Shown in pieces: positions 15,440-23,300 of a stretch of 28,110 bases of DNA. This DNA is from CAYSQW01 sp964433135 (GTDB lineage: Bacteria; Acidobacteriota; Aminicenantia; Aminicenantales; Aminicenantaceae). The stretch covers positions 1 through 28,110 of the forward strand of contig CAYSQW010000046.1 of assembly GCA_964433135.1 (NCBI GenBank). Direction: 5' to 3'. The first letter of the stretch is position 1. Each line of letters begins with the position of its first letter. The position numbers and the translations under genes were made by a program. A model generated the notes under the pieces. The model saw nothing but the letters and a program-made list of their open reading frames with translations. It was not told the origin of the DNA and did not search any database.

Positions 15440-17200
15440 TTATCGGTATCGCCAGCTTTTCAAGTCCGCTCCGGGAGGGTGATTTTTCATCATGCGCTTC
15501 ACCATCACCGGTGCGAACATCTGATGATAACGCAGCCGCGAAGTGGCATTCGGTCGTGTGTGATCCCCGTTCCAACAGTGCTCCGCCCGATCGCCGTAAT
15601 CCACATCGCCGTCATAATAAGGATTTTCCGTGCTCTCGAGAAAATCTTCCATCCAATAAACGGCGTTATTCAAATACCAGTTATCCATATCTCCACAGTA
15701 AATATGAATCTTCCCTTTCAACTTGGGTCCCAGCGTATTCCAGTCACGTTTCATGACATGCAGGAGGTCGTAATTCTCTTTCCAGTATTCCGCCACGGAG
15801 CGATCGATTTTTCCCGTTCTTTTATCCCAGATCGGTTTCGGATATCCGTTTTCTCCGGGCGGGGAATAAACGGCATTGTAAATATCCAGAGTTCCGCCCG
15901 AACGGCTGTTCGTCCCAAGCACCAGTTCCAGGTGATTGATCTCCCGCATGGTGTTTTTCAGCTCTCCAAGGTAATTGCGATTTCCCGGTCGGGGCGTTTT
16001 TTTCCAACGACTGTCGACATAATAGGCATTTTCATGATTATAGATATCAACGATAAAAAAGGAACGAAACGTGATGGAATCCGGGCAAGCGGCGAAACAG
16101 CCGTTGAACATCTCCGGATAAAACACCTGTACCGCGAGAGTCTCCCATCCCCCGGTGGAACCTCCGTATACGAAACGAGCCCAGCCTTCTCCTAACCCGC
16201 GATATTTCTTTTCTATATGCGGCACCAGTTCCTGCATGATGGCATCACCGTATGGTCCGAGATTTGCCGAGTTCACCGCATAGGAATCATCAAAATAAGG
16301 GGTCGGGTGTTGGATCGATATGACGATCATGCGCGGCGTATCCGGGGCGGTCCAATATTTATAGAATTTATAGGCATACTCCTGCACCGTCCGGTTGTAT
16401 CCTTCCCATTGGAAACGCTCGTTATAGTCCGGCTTAAGATCGGGATCTGGAGGCGTTTCCCTAAATTTATCAAAGAGATTGGGAAGGCGAAAATGCCCGT
16501 GGTTGATGACGAGCGGGTAGCGGGCCTCGGGGTGCTCATCAAATCCGTACGGCAGAAGCACCTGAGCGCCTAGATATACGGGACGGCCCCAAAAATCCGA
16601 AAGGAGCTTGCTTTGGATCCTCTCGATCTTTATGAATTTCGTTTCCTGCTGTTCCGGGGCGGGGGGGACTTCCTGGTCGAGCGAAATGGCAATCCTTTTA
16701 TTTCGAGACGGATCGATCAGTACTTTTTTCGGGGTGCTGAAGAGGTTCCCCGGCTTACGGTTCCACTGCTGACCTTCCCCTTTATCCGGCGGCAGCTTCA
16801 AGACCCGGCCGTCGGCCAAACGGAATGTCTCATACCGGTTAAACAGGGCCTGCACCCAATATTCCCCCCTGGGAATATCCGCCAAACTTTCCAGCGGGTA
16901 ACCGAAAACATCGGCACCGATCACCGCTCCTTGGCCGGGAGACAGGCCATCGACATCGATTCCGAATATCAATTGTGATTCGGGACCGGTGTTGATCTGA
17001 AATCGAGGCTCCTGATTTTCGTCATCCGAAACCATAAGCAACAATCGCCCGTCAAGCGGTTCGGAACTCAGGTCCCCGGGAAAAGATATTTCAAAATCCA
17101 GCTTTCCGGTTTTACCGCCGGTTGATTTTCGACAGGCGATGAAGGGTCCACACAACAAAAGGGCCAATAGAAATATCGAGCTTTTCCGGATTATTTTCAT
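15440..17200 (-). CDS. Secreted lipoprotein, alpha/beta-hydrolase (esterase-like)
   Basis: This protein of 586 residues carries a lipoprotein signal, MKIIRKSSIFLLALLLCGPF followed by IAC, with lipidation expected at Cys23. Residues about 30-185 are beta-rich with the phrase GKLDFEISFPGDLSSEPLDGR, an N-terminal domain resembling a carbohydrate- or lid-like sandwich. Residues about 190-586 contain an alpha/beta hydrolase of the putative esterase type: LLPYGFDEHPEARYPLVINHG, the nucleophile motif YGGSTGGWE with Ser348, and a late AEHCWNGDHTR that may supply the histidine. The ATG at 17200 has GGAGG upstream; further upstream in-frame starts are ignored because they would precede the signal peptide. 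It should sit in the periplasm or on the outer membrane and hydrolyse an ester, for example on plant polysaccharide or a siderophore; the substrate is unknown. It is transcribed alone. Confidence 0.88.
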   Translation of the reverse strand: MKIIRKSSIFLLALLLCGPFIACRKSTGGKTGKLDFEISFPGDLSSEPLDGRLLLMVSDDENQEPRFQINTGPESQLIFGIDVDGLSPGQGAVIGADVFGYPLESLADIPRGEYWVQALFNRYETFRLADGRVLKLPPDKGEGQQWNRKPGNLFSTPKKVLIDPSRNKRIAISLDQEVPPAPEQQETKFIKIERIQSKLLSDFWGRPVYLGAQVLLPYGFDEHPEARYPLVINHGHFRLPNLFDKFRETPPDPDLKPDYNERFQWEGYNRTVQEYAYKFYKYWTAPDTPRMIVISIQHPTPYFDDSYAVNSANLGPYGDAIMQELVPHIEKKYRGLGEGWARFVYGGSTGGWETLAVQVFYPEMFNGCFAACPDSITFRSFFIVDIYNHENAYYVDSRWKKTPRPGNRNYLGELKNTMREINHLELVLGTNSRSGGTLDIYNAVYSPPGENGYPKPIWDKRTGKIDRSVAEYWKENYDLLHVMKRDWNTLGPKLKGKIHIYCGDMDNWYLNNAVYWMEDFLESTENPYYDGDVDYGDRAEHCWNGDHTRPNATSRLRYHQMFAPVMVKRMMKNHPPGADLKSWRYR

Positions 17201-17250
17201 GAATCCATCCTCCTCTTTTAATTCGTAAAAAAAACTCAAGAAAAATCGAG

Positions 17251-17278
17251 CATATAATATTTCCGGAATGCGCGTCAA
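17251..17278 (-). promoter_or_regulatory. Promoter of the esterase lipoprotein
   Basis: On the minus strand -35 TTGACG (17273-17278), a 16-base spacer and -10 TATATG (17251-17256) lie about 50 bases before the start codon. Confidence 0.6.
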
Positions 17279-17283
17279 CCGCC

Positions 17284-17303
17284 CGGGATCCATTCGGATC
17301 CCG
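17284..17303 (-). promoter_or_regulatory. Palindrome just upstream of the esterase promoter
   Basis: CGGGATCC and GGATCCCG form perfect 8-bp arms around a 4-base centre, ending five bases before the -35 box. The position fits a binding site for an activator, or chance; no regulator is assigned. Confidence 0.45.
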
Positions 17304-17401
17304 TTCGATTCGACCCGGCATCACAGTCGGCAGGTATCATAAAAATAACAAACATTACGGAATGCGCTCGAACAGCTGAAAAATAAATTTAAAAAAAACG
17401 T

Positions 17402-17429
17402 TTGACAAATAAATTTACCACGCTATACT
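17402..17429 (+). promoter_or_regulatory. Promoter of the GntR-ABC operon
   Basis: Consensus -35 TTGACA (17402-17407), a 16-base spacer and -10 TATACT (17424-17429). The leader to the first reading frame is about 85 bases. Confidence 0.75.
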
Positions 17430-17449
17430 GTATATATAGACTATATACA
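17429..17449 (+). promoter_or_regulatory. Probable GntR operator
   Basis: TGTATATA (17429-17436) and TATATACA (17442-17449) are perfect 8-bp arms around a 5-base centre. The palindrome overlaps the last base of the -10 box and covers the transcription start. Position and symmetry fit autorepression by the YtrA-type regulator encoded in the operon. Confidence 0.7.
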
Positions 17450-17520
17450 TATTTCACATGATAGACAGATCACGAAAGGCTCTCTCGATCCGAAAGGCCA
17501 TAGCGACAAGGAGGTTTTTC

Positions 17521-17610
17521 ATGAAACGAGAAAATGGATTCATCAGGATTCGAATCATCATTCTTTTGATGGTGTCGACCGCTTTGATTCTCGTTTTCCT
17601 GTTTGTTTGA
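17521..17610 (+). CDS. 29-residue single-span membrane peptide
   Basis: A short frame begins at an ATG with AAGGAGG seven bases upstream, the best ribosome-binding site in the operon. The product MKRENGFIRIRIIILLMVST continues ALILVFLFV and stops at a TGA at 17608-17610. It has a short basic N-terminus and one uninterrupted hydrophobic stretch of about 20 residues, so it should insert in the inner membrane with the N-terminus inside. The stop lies seven bases before the gntR start, so the two are probably translationally coupled. It may be a regulatory subunit of the ABC exporter or a leader peptide. I know of no named family. Confidence 0.6.
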   Translation: MKRENGFIRIRIIILLMVSTALILVFLFV

Positions 17611-17617
17611 GGTCGTT

Positions 17618-17989
17618 ATGCTGCTGAGCTTGAGTGATCAGTCAACCGAACCCCTGCAGGCCCAGATCGTGCGGCAGATCCGGGCAAAGGTCCTGAGCGA
17701 AGAGCTCAAGGCCGGAGCGGATCTGCCCTCGATCCGCAAACTGGCCCGGGAACAGCACGTCAGCGTCATAACGGTTCAGAGAGCCTACGAAATCCTTGAC
17801 CGCGAAGGCCTCATCCACTCTCGGCGGGGAAAAGGTTTTTTTGTTTCCAAACTCTCTTCCCAAAGTAAAAAAGCCATGGCCGTACTGAGGCTTCGGGAAA
17901 GTATTGAACATCATATAAGGACCGCGGAAGCGGAAGGCTTGACTCACGTGGATATCGAACGGATCGTGGGCAATATTTTGAGGAAATAA
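17618..17989 (+). CDS. GntR-family regulator, YtrA subfamily
   Basis: This protein of 123 residues has an N-terminal winged helix (about 8-77) with the GntR hallmarks PLQAQIVRQIRAKV, LPSIRKLAREQHVS and TVQRAYEILDREGLIHSRRGKGFFV, and only a short helical C-terminal tail, which defines the YtrA subgroup. Such regulators usually lack a large ligand domain and repress adjacent ABC transporter operons, often in response to cell-wall antibiotics. The ATG at 17618 is chosen because GAGGT lies four bases upstream and overlaps the stop of the preceding small frame; a TTG at 17603 would overlap that frame. It is 10 bases upstream of the ABC ATPase. Confidence 0.93.
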   Translation: MLLSLSDQSTEPLQAQIVRQIRAKVLSEELKAGADLPSIRKLAREQHVSVITVQRAYEILDREGLIHSRRGKGFFVSKLSSQSKKAMAVLRLRESIEHHIRTAEAEGLTHVDIERIVGNILRK

Positions 17990-17999
17990 GGAGAACGAC

Positions 18000-18890
18000 A
18001 TGGAGAAAGCTTTTGAATATAGAAACGTTATCAAGACATTTCCGGATTTTAAGCTCGGCCCCATCGATCTTGATCTGCATACGGGTACGGTCCTGGGATT
18101 GGTCGGCCCCAACGGATCAGGAAAAACCACAACCATACAATGCCTGGTCGGCCTTCTGCGGGCGGACAGCGGGGATATGCGAATCTTCGGAAGATCCAAC
18201 GACCTTCACAAGCCGGAATGGAAATTCGATTTGGGTTACGTAGGCGATGCCCATGTTTTTTATGAGCGATGGTCCGGAGCAAAGAACCTGAAATTCCTTG
18301 CCCCGTTTTATCCCCGCTGGTCCCAAGAAAAAGCCGTCCGGTTGGCGGAAAGATTCCACCTTCCCCTGGAAAAGCGCGTCACTGAGCTTTCCACGGGAAA
18401 TCGGGTTAAATTATCGTTGGTATCCGCTCTGGCATATTCACCCCGCCTGCTGCTGCTGGATGAACCGACCGTAGGAATCGACCCGATCGTACGCGATGAA
18501 ATTCAAGATGCGCTGTTTGAAATCATAGAAAGCGGAGACAGAGCCATCCTCTATACGACGCACACCCTGCCTGAGATAAGCCGCCTGGCTGATGACATCG
18601 CCTTTATCGACGAGGGACGCATATGGATGCGCGCCGCCAAGGAAGACCTCATTGAAAACTGGCGCCGCATATCCTTCAAACTGAAGTCCGATGTGCGCGA
18701 ACTGACGCACACGATCCATCACCTGCGGGAAGAAAACGACCACCGTATAATCAGCTCCAACCATCGCGAAACCCTGAAACAGCTGAAAGAGAAGGGCGCA
18801 GAGAACATAACGGAAACACATATGAGCATCGAGGATATCGCGGTTTGCATCCTCAAGGAAGGCCGCCATGCAAAATATCCCGGCAATTGA
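18000..18890 (+). CDS. ABC transporter ATP-binding protein
   Basis: This cytoplasmic ATPase has 296 residues. It has Walker A GPNGSGKT (36-43), signature LSTGNRVKLS (130-139), Walker B LLLLDEP (150-156) with catalytic Glu155, and an H-loop histidine at 188 in YTTHTLPE. The signature has T and N where the classic form is LSGGQ, as in other YtrB-like ATPases. Residues 220-296 form a C-terminal extension with charged helices. The ATG at 18000 follows AAGGAG by six bases. It pairs with the permease at 18996, 105 bases downstream, and with the GntR repressor just upstream, the YtrAB layout. The substrate is unknown; a role in antibiotic or membrane stress is an inference from the family. Confidence 0.95.
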   Translation: MEKAFEYRNVIKTFPDFKLGPIDLDLHTGTVLGLVGPNGSGKTTTIQCLVGLLRADSGDMRIFGRSNDLHKPEWKFDLGYVGDAHVFYERWSGAKNLKFLAPFYPRWSQEKAVRLAERFHLPLEKRVTELSTGNRVKLSLVSALAYSPRLLLLDEPTVGIDPIVRDEIQDALFEIIESGDRAILYTTHTLPEISRLADDIAFIDEGRIWMRAAKEDLIENWRRISFKLKSDVRELTHTIHHLREENDHRIISSNHRETLKQLKEKGAENITETHMSIEDIAVCILKEGRHAKYPGN

Positions 18891-18995
18891 AACCGGAGTC
18901 ACCGGGGAGTTCCCGACAGCCGCCGGATTTCCAGCGATTCGTCCGGAGGAAAAAAAGAATCGGACAACCCTATTTAAATGGAGAAGGAGACAACC

Positions 18996-19646
18996 ATGTG
19001 GAGATTGGCTAAAACAGATTTTTTATACAACCGGACCTTGTTTGCCTGCATATACGGCATCATTCTGATCGGCGCCGTCGCCAATGCCGTTTTGGAAGGT
19101 CTCGAAACCCTGCTGATGATCATGATGTTCTTTTCCATCGTCGCCATTGGAGCCGTCACCGGAAACGAGGAGGCTAAATACGATATGAAACGGATGTTGA
19201 TCCGGCTGCCGGTACCATTGCGGGGGATAGCGCTGGCCGGCCATATGGTCTGGATCCTGTATTGGGTAAGCCTGATGTTGATTTTTTGGGTGAGCTGTTT
19301 CATCGGCAGGCACGGCGATCTGAGCCTTGATTTTTTGTGGATTTGTCTTGCCCTGACGGGATCTGCGAACGGATTGGTTTTCGGGATGGGATTAGGCGTG
19401 GACAGCACCTATGATTTCACCGGTAAGGCAGGCCGTTTTCTATTACGAGCGATCGCCCTGCTTTTCGCCTCCATATCGGGTTCCGCTTATCTCTTTATCG
19501 CCCGTTTCCCCAGCGACTTGGGCAACAATGTTTTGGCTGCCTTTTTAGGTTCGCCTCCAGGCGCTGTGCTGCTCTTGGCTCTGGCATCCGCAGCGGCTTA
19601 TCTGTATTTTCACCAGTTTATTCACCGCCGTTCCTACACGCATTGA
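18996..19646 (+). CDS. ABC transporter membrane subunit (YtrC/ABC-2-like)
   Basis: This membrane protein of 216 residues has six predicted spans at about 16-32, 36-54, 82-102, 112-134, 149-168 and 185-205, the usual number for an ABC-2-type permease. Sequence is otherwise unremarkable; the loop after helix 2 (GNEEAKYDMKRMLIRLPVPLRGI) resembles the cytoplasmic coupling region of that class. The ATG at 18996 has AAGGAG six bases upstream, which overrides an ATG six codons earlier. It is the last gene of the GntR-ABC operon and very likely forms a dimer partnered with the ATPase encoded upstream. The intervening 105 bases hold no credible gene. Confidence 0.85.
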   Translation: MWRLAKTDFLYNRTLFACIYGIILIGAVANAVLEGLETLLMIMMFFSIVAIGAVTGNEEAKYDMKRMLIRLPVPLRGIALAGHMVWILYWVSLMLIFWVSCFIGRHGDLSLDFLWICLALTGSANGLVFGMGLGVDSTYDFTGKAGRFLLRAIALLFASISGSAYLFIARFPSDLGNNVLAAFLGSPPGAVLLLALASAAAYLYFHQFIHRRSYTH

Positions 19647-19742
19647 TCGGATGATAGCGATATTTCCAGTCTATTGGCGGGAAAAAAGCGGATATATGCC
19701 GAAGATGGATGGATCCGGATGAAAACCGGGCCGTCTTGATAC

Positions 19743-20393
19743 TCAAGTACCCGAAAGGGATGCGATATGCTCGGCGGCGGCGAACAGATCGTTCACGATA
19801 TGGTCGGCACGGCTGAAATCCTGATCCCCGGTATATTCAGACGGTACGGCGATCACGTAGCACCCCGCCGCATTCCCGGCCCGAACGCCGTTTGATGAGT
19901 CTTCAAGGACAACGCAGGCATTCGGCTTCAGACCCAGCTTCCGGCAGGTCGTCAGATAGATCTCCGGATGAGGCTTTCCCATACCGACCGTGTCAGAATG
20001 CTGAAGGACATCGAATCGATCCCGGATATCCAAGCTGTCCACGACCAGATCCAAAAATTCCTTCTGGGCTCCGGTACACACGGCCAGTTTCAGCTTCCTG
20101 AAAAAAGATGATAGAATATGCTCCAGGCCGGGCATGGGTTGAAGGTCCGCCTTCAATTTTTCGCGCATGATTTCGTTTCGCATGGCCAGCGCTTCATCGA
20201 CACCGACCGGCAGATCCTGATCCTCGACGAATATCCGCAGGCTTTCCTTGGGATTTCGTCCCATCATCCGCCGGAGAGTTGCATCCTCGACGTCCCTGCC
20301 GAATCGGTGCGCCAAGTCTCTTTCGGCCTGAAAATAGAGACGCTCACTGTCGATCATCAAACCGTCCATATCAAAGATAACAGCACGCATCAT
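19743..20393 (-). CDS. HAD-family hydrolase (beta-phosphoglucomutase-like)
   Basis: This cytoplasmic phosphatase or phosphomutase has 216 residues. HAD motif I is FDMDGLMIDSE (nucleophile Asp8, acid-base Asp10), motif II is Thr107 in AVCTGAQKE, motif III is Lys140 in GMGKPHPEIY, and motif IV is EDSSNG (Glu164, Asp165). A helical cap of class C1 lies between motifs I and II (about 15-85). This matches the GPP/DOG phosphatase and beta-phosphoglucomutase group that acts on phosphorylated sugars; the exact substrate cannot be told. The ATG at 20393 has no strong Shine-Dalgarno and is followed at once by a second ATG. Tandem hairpins separate it from the lipoprotein gene upstream on the same strand. 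Confidence 0.9.
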   Translation of the reverse strand: MMRAVIFDMDGLMIDSERLYFQAERDLAHRFGRDVEDATLRRMMGRNPKESLRIFVEDQDLPVGVDEALAMRNEIMREKLKADLQPMPGLEHILSSFFRKLKLAVCTGAQKEFLDLVVDSLDIRDRFDVLQHSDTVGMGKPHPEIYLTTCRKLGLKPNACVVLEDSSNGVRAGNAAGCYVIAVPSEYTGDQDFSRADHIVNDLFAAAEHIASLSGT

Positions 20394-20452
20394 AATGTCA
20401 CCGAGGAAACGAGGAGATATTCATCATGACCGATATAAGGGAAAGCCCGGAA

Positions 20453-20543
20453 TACGCCTTCCGGACGGAAGGCGTACAGCGTTCCCGGCTCTTAATCCGC
20501 GCAAACCGTGCTCACGCCGCACGGAGCGGGGAGCACGGTTTGC
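20453..20543. terminator. Two strong hairpins between the lipoprotein and HAD genes
   Basis: Hairpin 1 pairs TACGCCTTCC (20453-20462) with GGAAGGCGTA (20467-20476), a perfect 10-bp stem with a 4-base loop. Hairpin 2 pairs GCAAACCGTGCTC (20501-20513) with GAGCACGGTTTGC (20531-20543), a perfect 13-bp stem with a 17-base loop. On the plus strand a T tract follows hairpin 2 after eight bases; on the minus strand neither has a clean T tract. They probably end or stabilise the lipoprotein transcript. Confidence 0.6.
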
Positions 20544-20601
20544 ACGTGGCGTTTTTCTTCAGTTCAAACGCGGAATTGAGAACGTACTTAAAACAGACGT
20601 G

Positions 20602-20985
20602 TTACCAGTTGATCATATTGAGATCGGTGCCGTCCCACTGGATTTCAGCGACTCCGTTCGCCCAAGACGTCTCGCCGACCGTGATCTGATCCGTCGTAAG
20701 ATAATACCCTTCGAGATCCGCTGCGTCTTTAACGTAGACGGCCAGCCCCCACCCAACGGCCTGAGCCTGGATGACGGTTTCGATGCTGGCGCCGGGAGCG
20801 ATACGGTTCTGTTCGCGGGGGCTGTCGGTTTCGAAAAACACATGGATCGTCCGCACGGCTTCCATATTCCTGATCGTTACCGTGATAGTCCGGGGACCAC
20901 CTTCATCGGAATCACTTTTGCATGCCCCAAGACACAGGAGAACTCCAACCAACCCAATGATCAAAATGCCTCTAAATATTTTCAA
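20602..20985 (-). CDS. Small predicted lipoprotein
   Basis: This protein of 127 residues starts with a TTG codon at 20985, supported by GGAGG five bases upstream. MKIFRGILIIGLVGVLLCLG followed by AC is a lipoprotein signal with Cys22 as the lipidated residue and an acidic SDSDEGG linker. The mature part of about 100 residues is beta-rich (TITVTIRNM, TIHVFFETDS, GLAVYVKDA, VAEIQWDGTDLNMINW) and may be a small immunoglobulin-like sandwich; I recognise no named family. The serine at +3 and aspartate at +4 after the cysteine do not decide membrane destination. It has its own strong promoter and is divergent from the rel gene. Confidence 0.75.
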   Translation of the reverse strand: MKIFRGILIIGLVGVLLCLGACKSDSDEGGPRTITVTIRNMEAVRTIHVFFETDSPREQNRIAPGASIETVIQAQAVGWGLAVYVKDAADLEGYYLTTDQITVGETSWANGVAEIQWDGTDLNMINW

Positions 20986-21005
20986 CGTTACCTCCTCGCA
21001 GAGAC

Positions 21006-21035
21006 TTTATAGCACATAAAAAACAAAACTGTCAA
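21006..21035 (-). promoter_or_regulatory. Promoter of the small lipoprotein
   Basis: On the minus strand consensus -35 TTGACA (21030-21035), an 18-base spacer and -10 TATAAA (21006-21011), about 20 bases before the start codon. Confidence 0.75.
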
Positions 21036-21093
21036 AGCTTCATATATATATAATATATTTTTTTCAACTGATTTTTAAATCCGAATCCCCCGG

Positions 21094-21099
21094 TATAAT
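21094..21099 (+). promoter_or_regulatory. Possible -10 box of the rel gene
   Basis: A consensus TATAAT lies 84 bases before the start codon. No -35 match at the right spacing is visible. Confidence 0.4.
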
Positions 21100-21183
21100 C
21101 CTTGCAAACATACCATATTCCCAAGGCACGAACTTGCCACTTCGTATTTTCAGCATTATATTGGACTTCGTGAAGAATACATC

Positions 21184-23298
21184 ATGAATATCGAAGATCT
21201 TATCCGGAAACTCGACATCTCCGTCTCCGATCCCGACGCGGATTTTCTGCTCTCGGTCCATGCCTTCGCGGAAAAAGCTCATATGTCGGGAGGATCTTCC
21301 ATCGAGCACCCCCTGGCCACAGCCGCTATCCTGGCGGAAATGCATTTCGACCTGTCCACCCTCGCCGCAGCCCTGCTCCATGATCTTCCCGAATATACGG
21401 ACATCTCCCTGGAGGAAATAGAAGGCGCCTTCGGGCCGGAGATAGCCCGGTTGGTCGATGGGGCCGCCACTTTGAACCGTATATCATGGGAACGCATTCA
21501 GGACGAGCAGGCCGAGAATCTGCGCGATATGTTCCTGGCCATGGCCGACGACATGCGCGTCGTCCTGATAAGGCTGGCCGAGCAGCTCCATAAAATGGAA
21601 AGCCTCCATTCATACTCCATGGCGGAGCGGCATCGTATCGCCGGCGAAACTCTCCAAATCTTCGCCCCCCTCGCGGATCGCATGGGTATCTGGCGGATAA
21701 AATGGCAACTGGAAGATGCGGCTCTGAGACATCTGGACCCAACAACCTACCGAGATATTGAGGAGGCTCTGAACGACAGCCGGGAAATTCGTGACCGTCG
21801 GATTGAAAAGGCCGTCGGAATCCTTCAACAGGAATTCTTGAGATCCCGAATCCAAGCCGGAATAACCGGTAGATCCAAACATATCGCCAGCATCTATAAA
21901 AAGATGGAACGGACGGAAAAAGACCTCTCTGAAATCTATGACCTCCAGGGCGTTCGTATCATCGTAGACGATGTTACCGGCTGTTACGCCGTTCTCGGCA
22001 TCATCCAGCATCTGTGGCCGCAGATACCCGGAGAATTCGATGATTACATCGCCCAGCCGAAAGCCAATCTCTATCGTTCACTGCATACGGCCGTACTCGG
22101 CCCCGATGCAACTCCCCTGGAAATCCAGATTCGCACCCAGGAAATGCACGAAACCGCTGAGCTCGGACTCGCCGCCCATTGGAAATATAAGGCCCGGATC
22201 AAACATGAATCGAGAATGGATCCTAAAATAACCTATCTGCGAAACCTCCTGGAATGGAGGAAAGAACTTGCATCCTATCCGGAAAACGGCGGGCCGTCAC
22301 CGGGTTCCATTTTTCCCAAATTTGTCTATGTCTTCACTCCCACCGACGACGTAATAGAGCTTCCGGAAGGTTCCACGCCCATCGATTTTGCATACCGCAT
22401 CCATTCCGAGATCGGCCATCGCTGCCGCGGAGCCCGGGTCAACGGAAAGCTGGTTGCGCTGAACACCCCGCTTCAGAATGCGGACCGCATCGAGATCGTA
22501 GCCGGAAAATCTTCCCGACCCAGCCGGGATTGGCTGATCCCCCGGGACGGATACATCCGCACGTCCAAAGCGAGACAGCATATCCGCGCCTGGTTCCGCC
22601 GACAGGAGCGCGAAAACACCATAGCACACGGACGAGAACTCATTGACCGGGAAATGAAGCGCGCCGGAATGCGGCAAAAAAGTCTGGAAGACATCTCCCG
22701 CTTCTTCGATTATGCGGGCCCGGAACCCTTTCTTGAGGATATAGGCCGTGGCGTATTAAGCGCCCAACATGTCGCGGCCCGGCTGACGGCCGAAAAAGCC
22801 TTCCCGGCCCCTTTTCCCGAACCTGAGATTCCGTCTTCTAAAAAAACGGAATCTCCCCATGTGACGGTGAAAGGTTTGAAAGACATTCTTACCCGCGTGG
22901 CACGCTGCTGCAATCCACTTCCCGGAGATGACATCATGGGATTCATCACCCGTGGAAAGGGACTGACCATCCACCGTCGGGACTGCCCTCATGTCCTCCG
23001 GCCGGCGGATTGGAAAAGACTTATCGAGGTGGAATGGAGTCGTTCCGACGATCGTTCTCCGGTTCCGGTGCTTGTCGAGGGCACGCGGTCAGGATCTCTT
23101 CCGAAACAAATAACGGAAATCGCCGAAAAATCGGATGCTCGTATCCTTTCTTCAAATGTCCATCGAGATCAAAGGGATAACGGAATCCGTATCACAGCCA
23201 CCCTTGAAATCGGAAACGTCACCCAACTCAATAAAATTCTAAAAGAAATCCGATCACTTCCCGGAGTAACGGAAGCCCGCCGGTTGACCCCTCACTGA
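21184..23298 (+). CDS. RelA/SpoT homologue, (p)ppGpp synthetase with altered hydrolase site
   Basis: This long RSH protein of 704 residues has the full domain order: HD domain (about 15-150), nucleotidyltransferase synthetase domain (about 195-335), TGS (about 380-442), helical region, conserved-cysteine/zinc-finger region (RVARCCNPLPGDDIMGFITRGKGLTIHRRDCPH, 571-603) and ACT (about 625-704). Synthetase residues look intact: GRSKH (229-233), YDLQGVRI (252-259), EFDDYI (284-289), Tyr297 and EIQIRT (313-318). In the HD domain, HDLPEYTD stands where active hydrolases have HDxxED, so the second acidic residue is Tyr71, and LAEQLHK replaces LADRLHN. This suggests weak or lost hydrolase, RelA-like. 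The ATG at 21184 has only a poor GAAGAA ribosome-binding site. The gene ends two bases before the second structured repeat. Confidence 0.93.
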   Translation: MNIEDLIRKLDISVSDPDADFLLSVHAFAEKAHMSGGSSIEHPLATAAILAEMHFDLSTLAAALLHDLPEYTDISLEEIEGAFGPEIARLVDGAATLNRISWERIQDEQAENLRDMFLAMADDMRVVLIRLAEQLHKMESLHSYSMAERHRIAGETLQIFAPLADRMGIWRIKWQLEDAALRHLDPTTYRDIEEALNDSREIRDRRIEKAVGILQQEFLRSRIQAGITGRSKHIASIYKKMERTEKDLSEIYDLQGVRIIVDDVTGCYAVLGIIQHLWPQIPGEFDDYIAQPKANLYRSLHTAVLGPDATPLEIQIRTQEMHETAELGLAAHWKYKARIKHESRMDPKITYLRNLLEWRKELASYPENGGPSPGSIFPKFVYVFTPTDDVIELPEGSTPIDFAYRIHSEIGHRCRGARVNGKLVALNTPLQNADRIEIVAGKSSRPSRDWLIPRDGYIRTSKARQHIRAWFRRQERENTIAHGRELIDREMKRAGMRQKSLEDISRFFDYAGPEPFLEDIGRGVLSAQHVAARLTAEKAFPAPFPEPEIPSSKKTESPHVTVKGLKDILTRVARCCNPLPGDDIMGFITRGKGLTIHRRDCPHVLRPADWKRLIEVEWSRSDDRSPVPVLVEGTRSGSLPKQITEIAEKSDARILSSNVHRDQRDNGIRITATLEIGNVTQLNKILKEIRSLPGVTEARRLTPH

Positions 23299-23300
23299 GC

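Noticed and set aside
18868..19068. 66-codon frame between the ABC ATPase and the permease
   Set aside because: It overlaps the first 73 bases of the permease and its product has no domain; the permease has a better ribosome-binding site.
20426..20689. 87-codon plus-strand frame with an AGGAG upstream
   Set aside because: It runs through two perfect hairpins and overlaps the end of the lipoprotein gene antisense; the coding pattern is poor.
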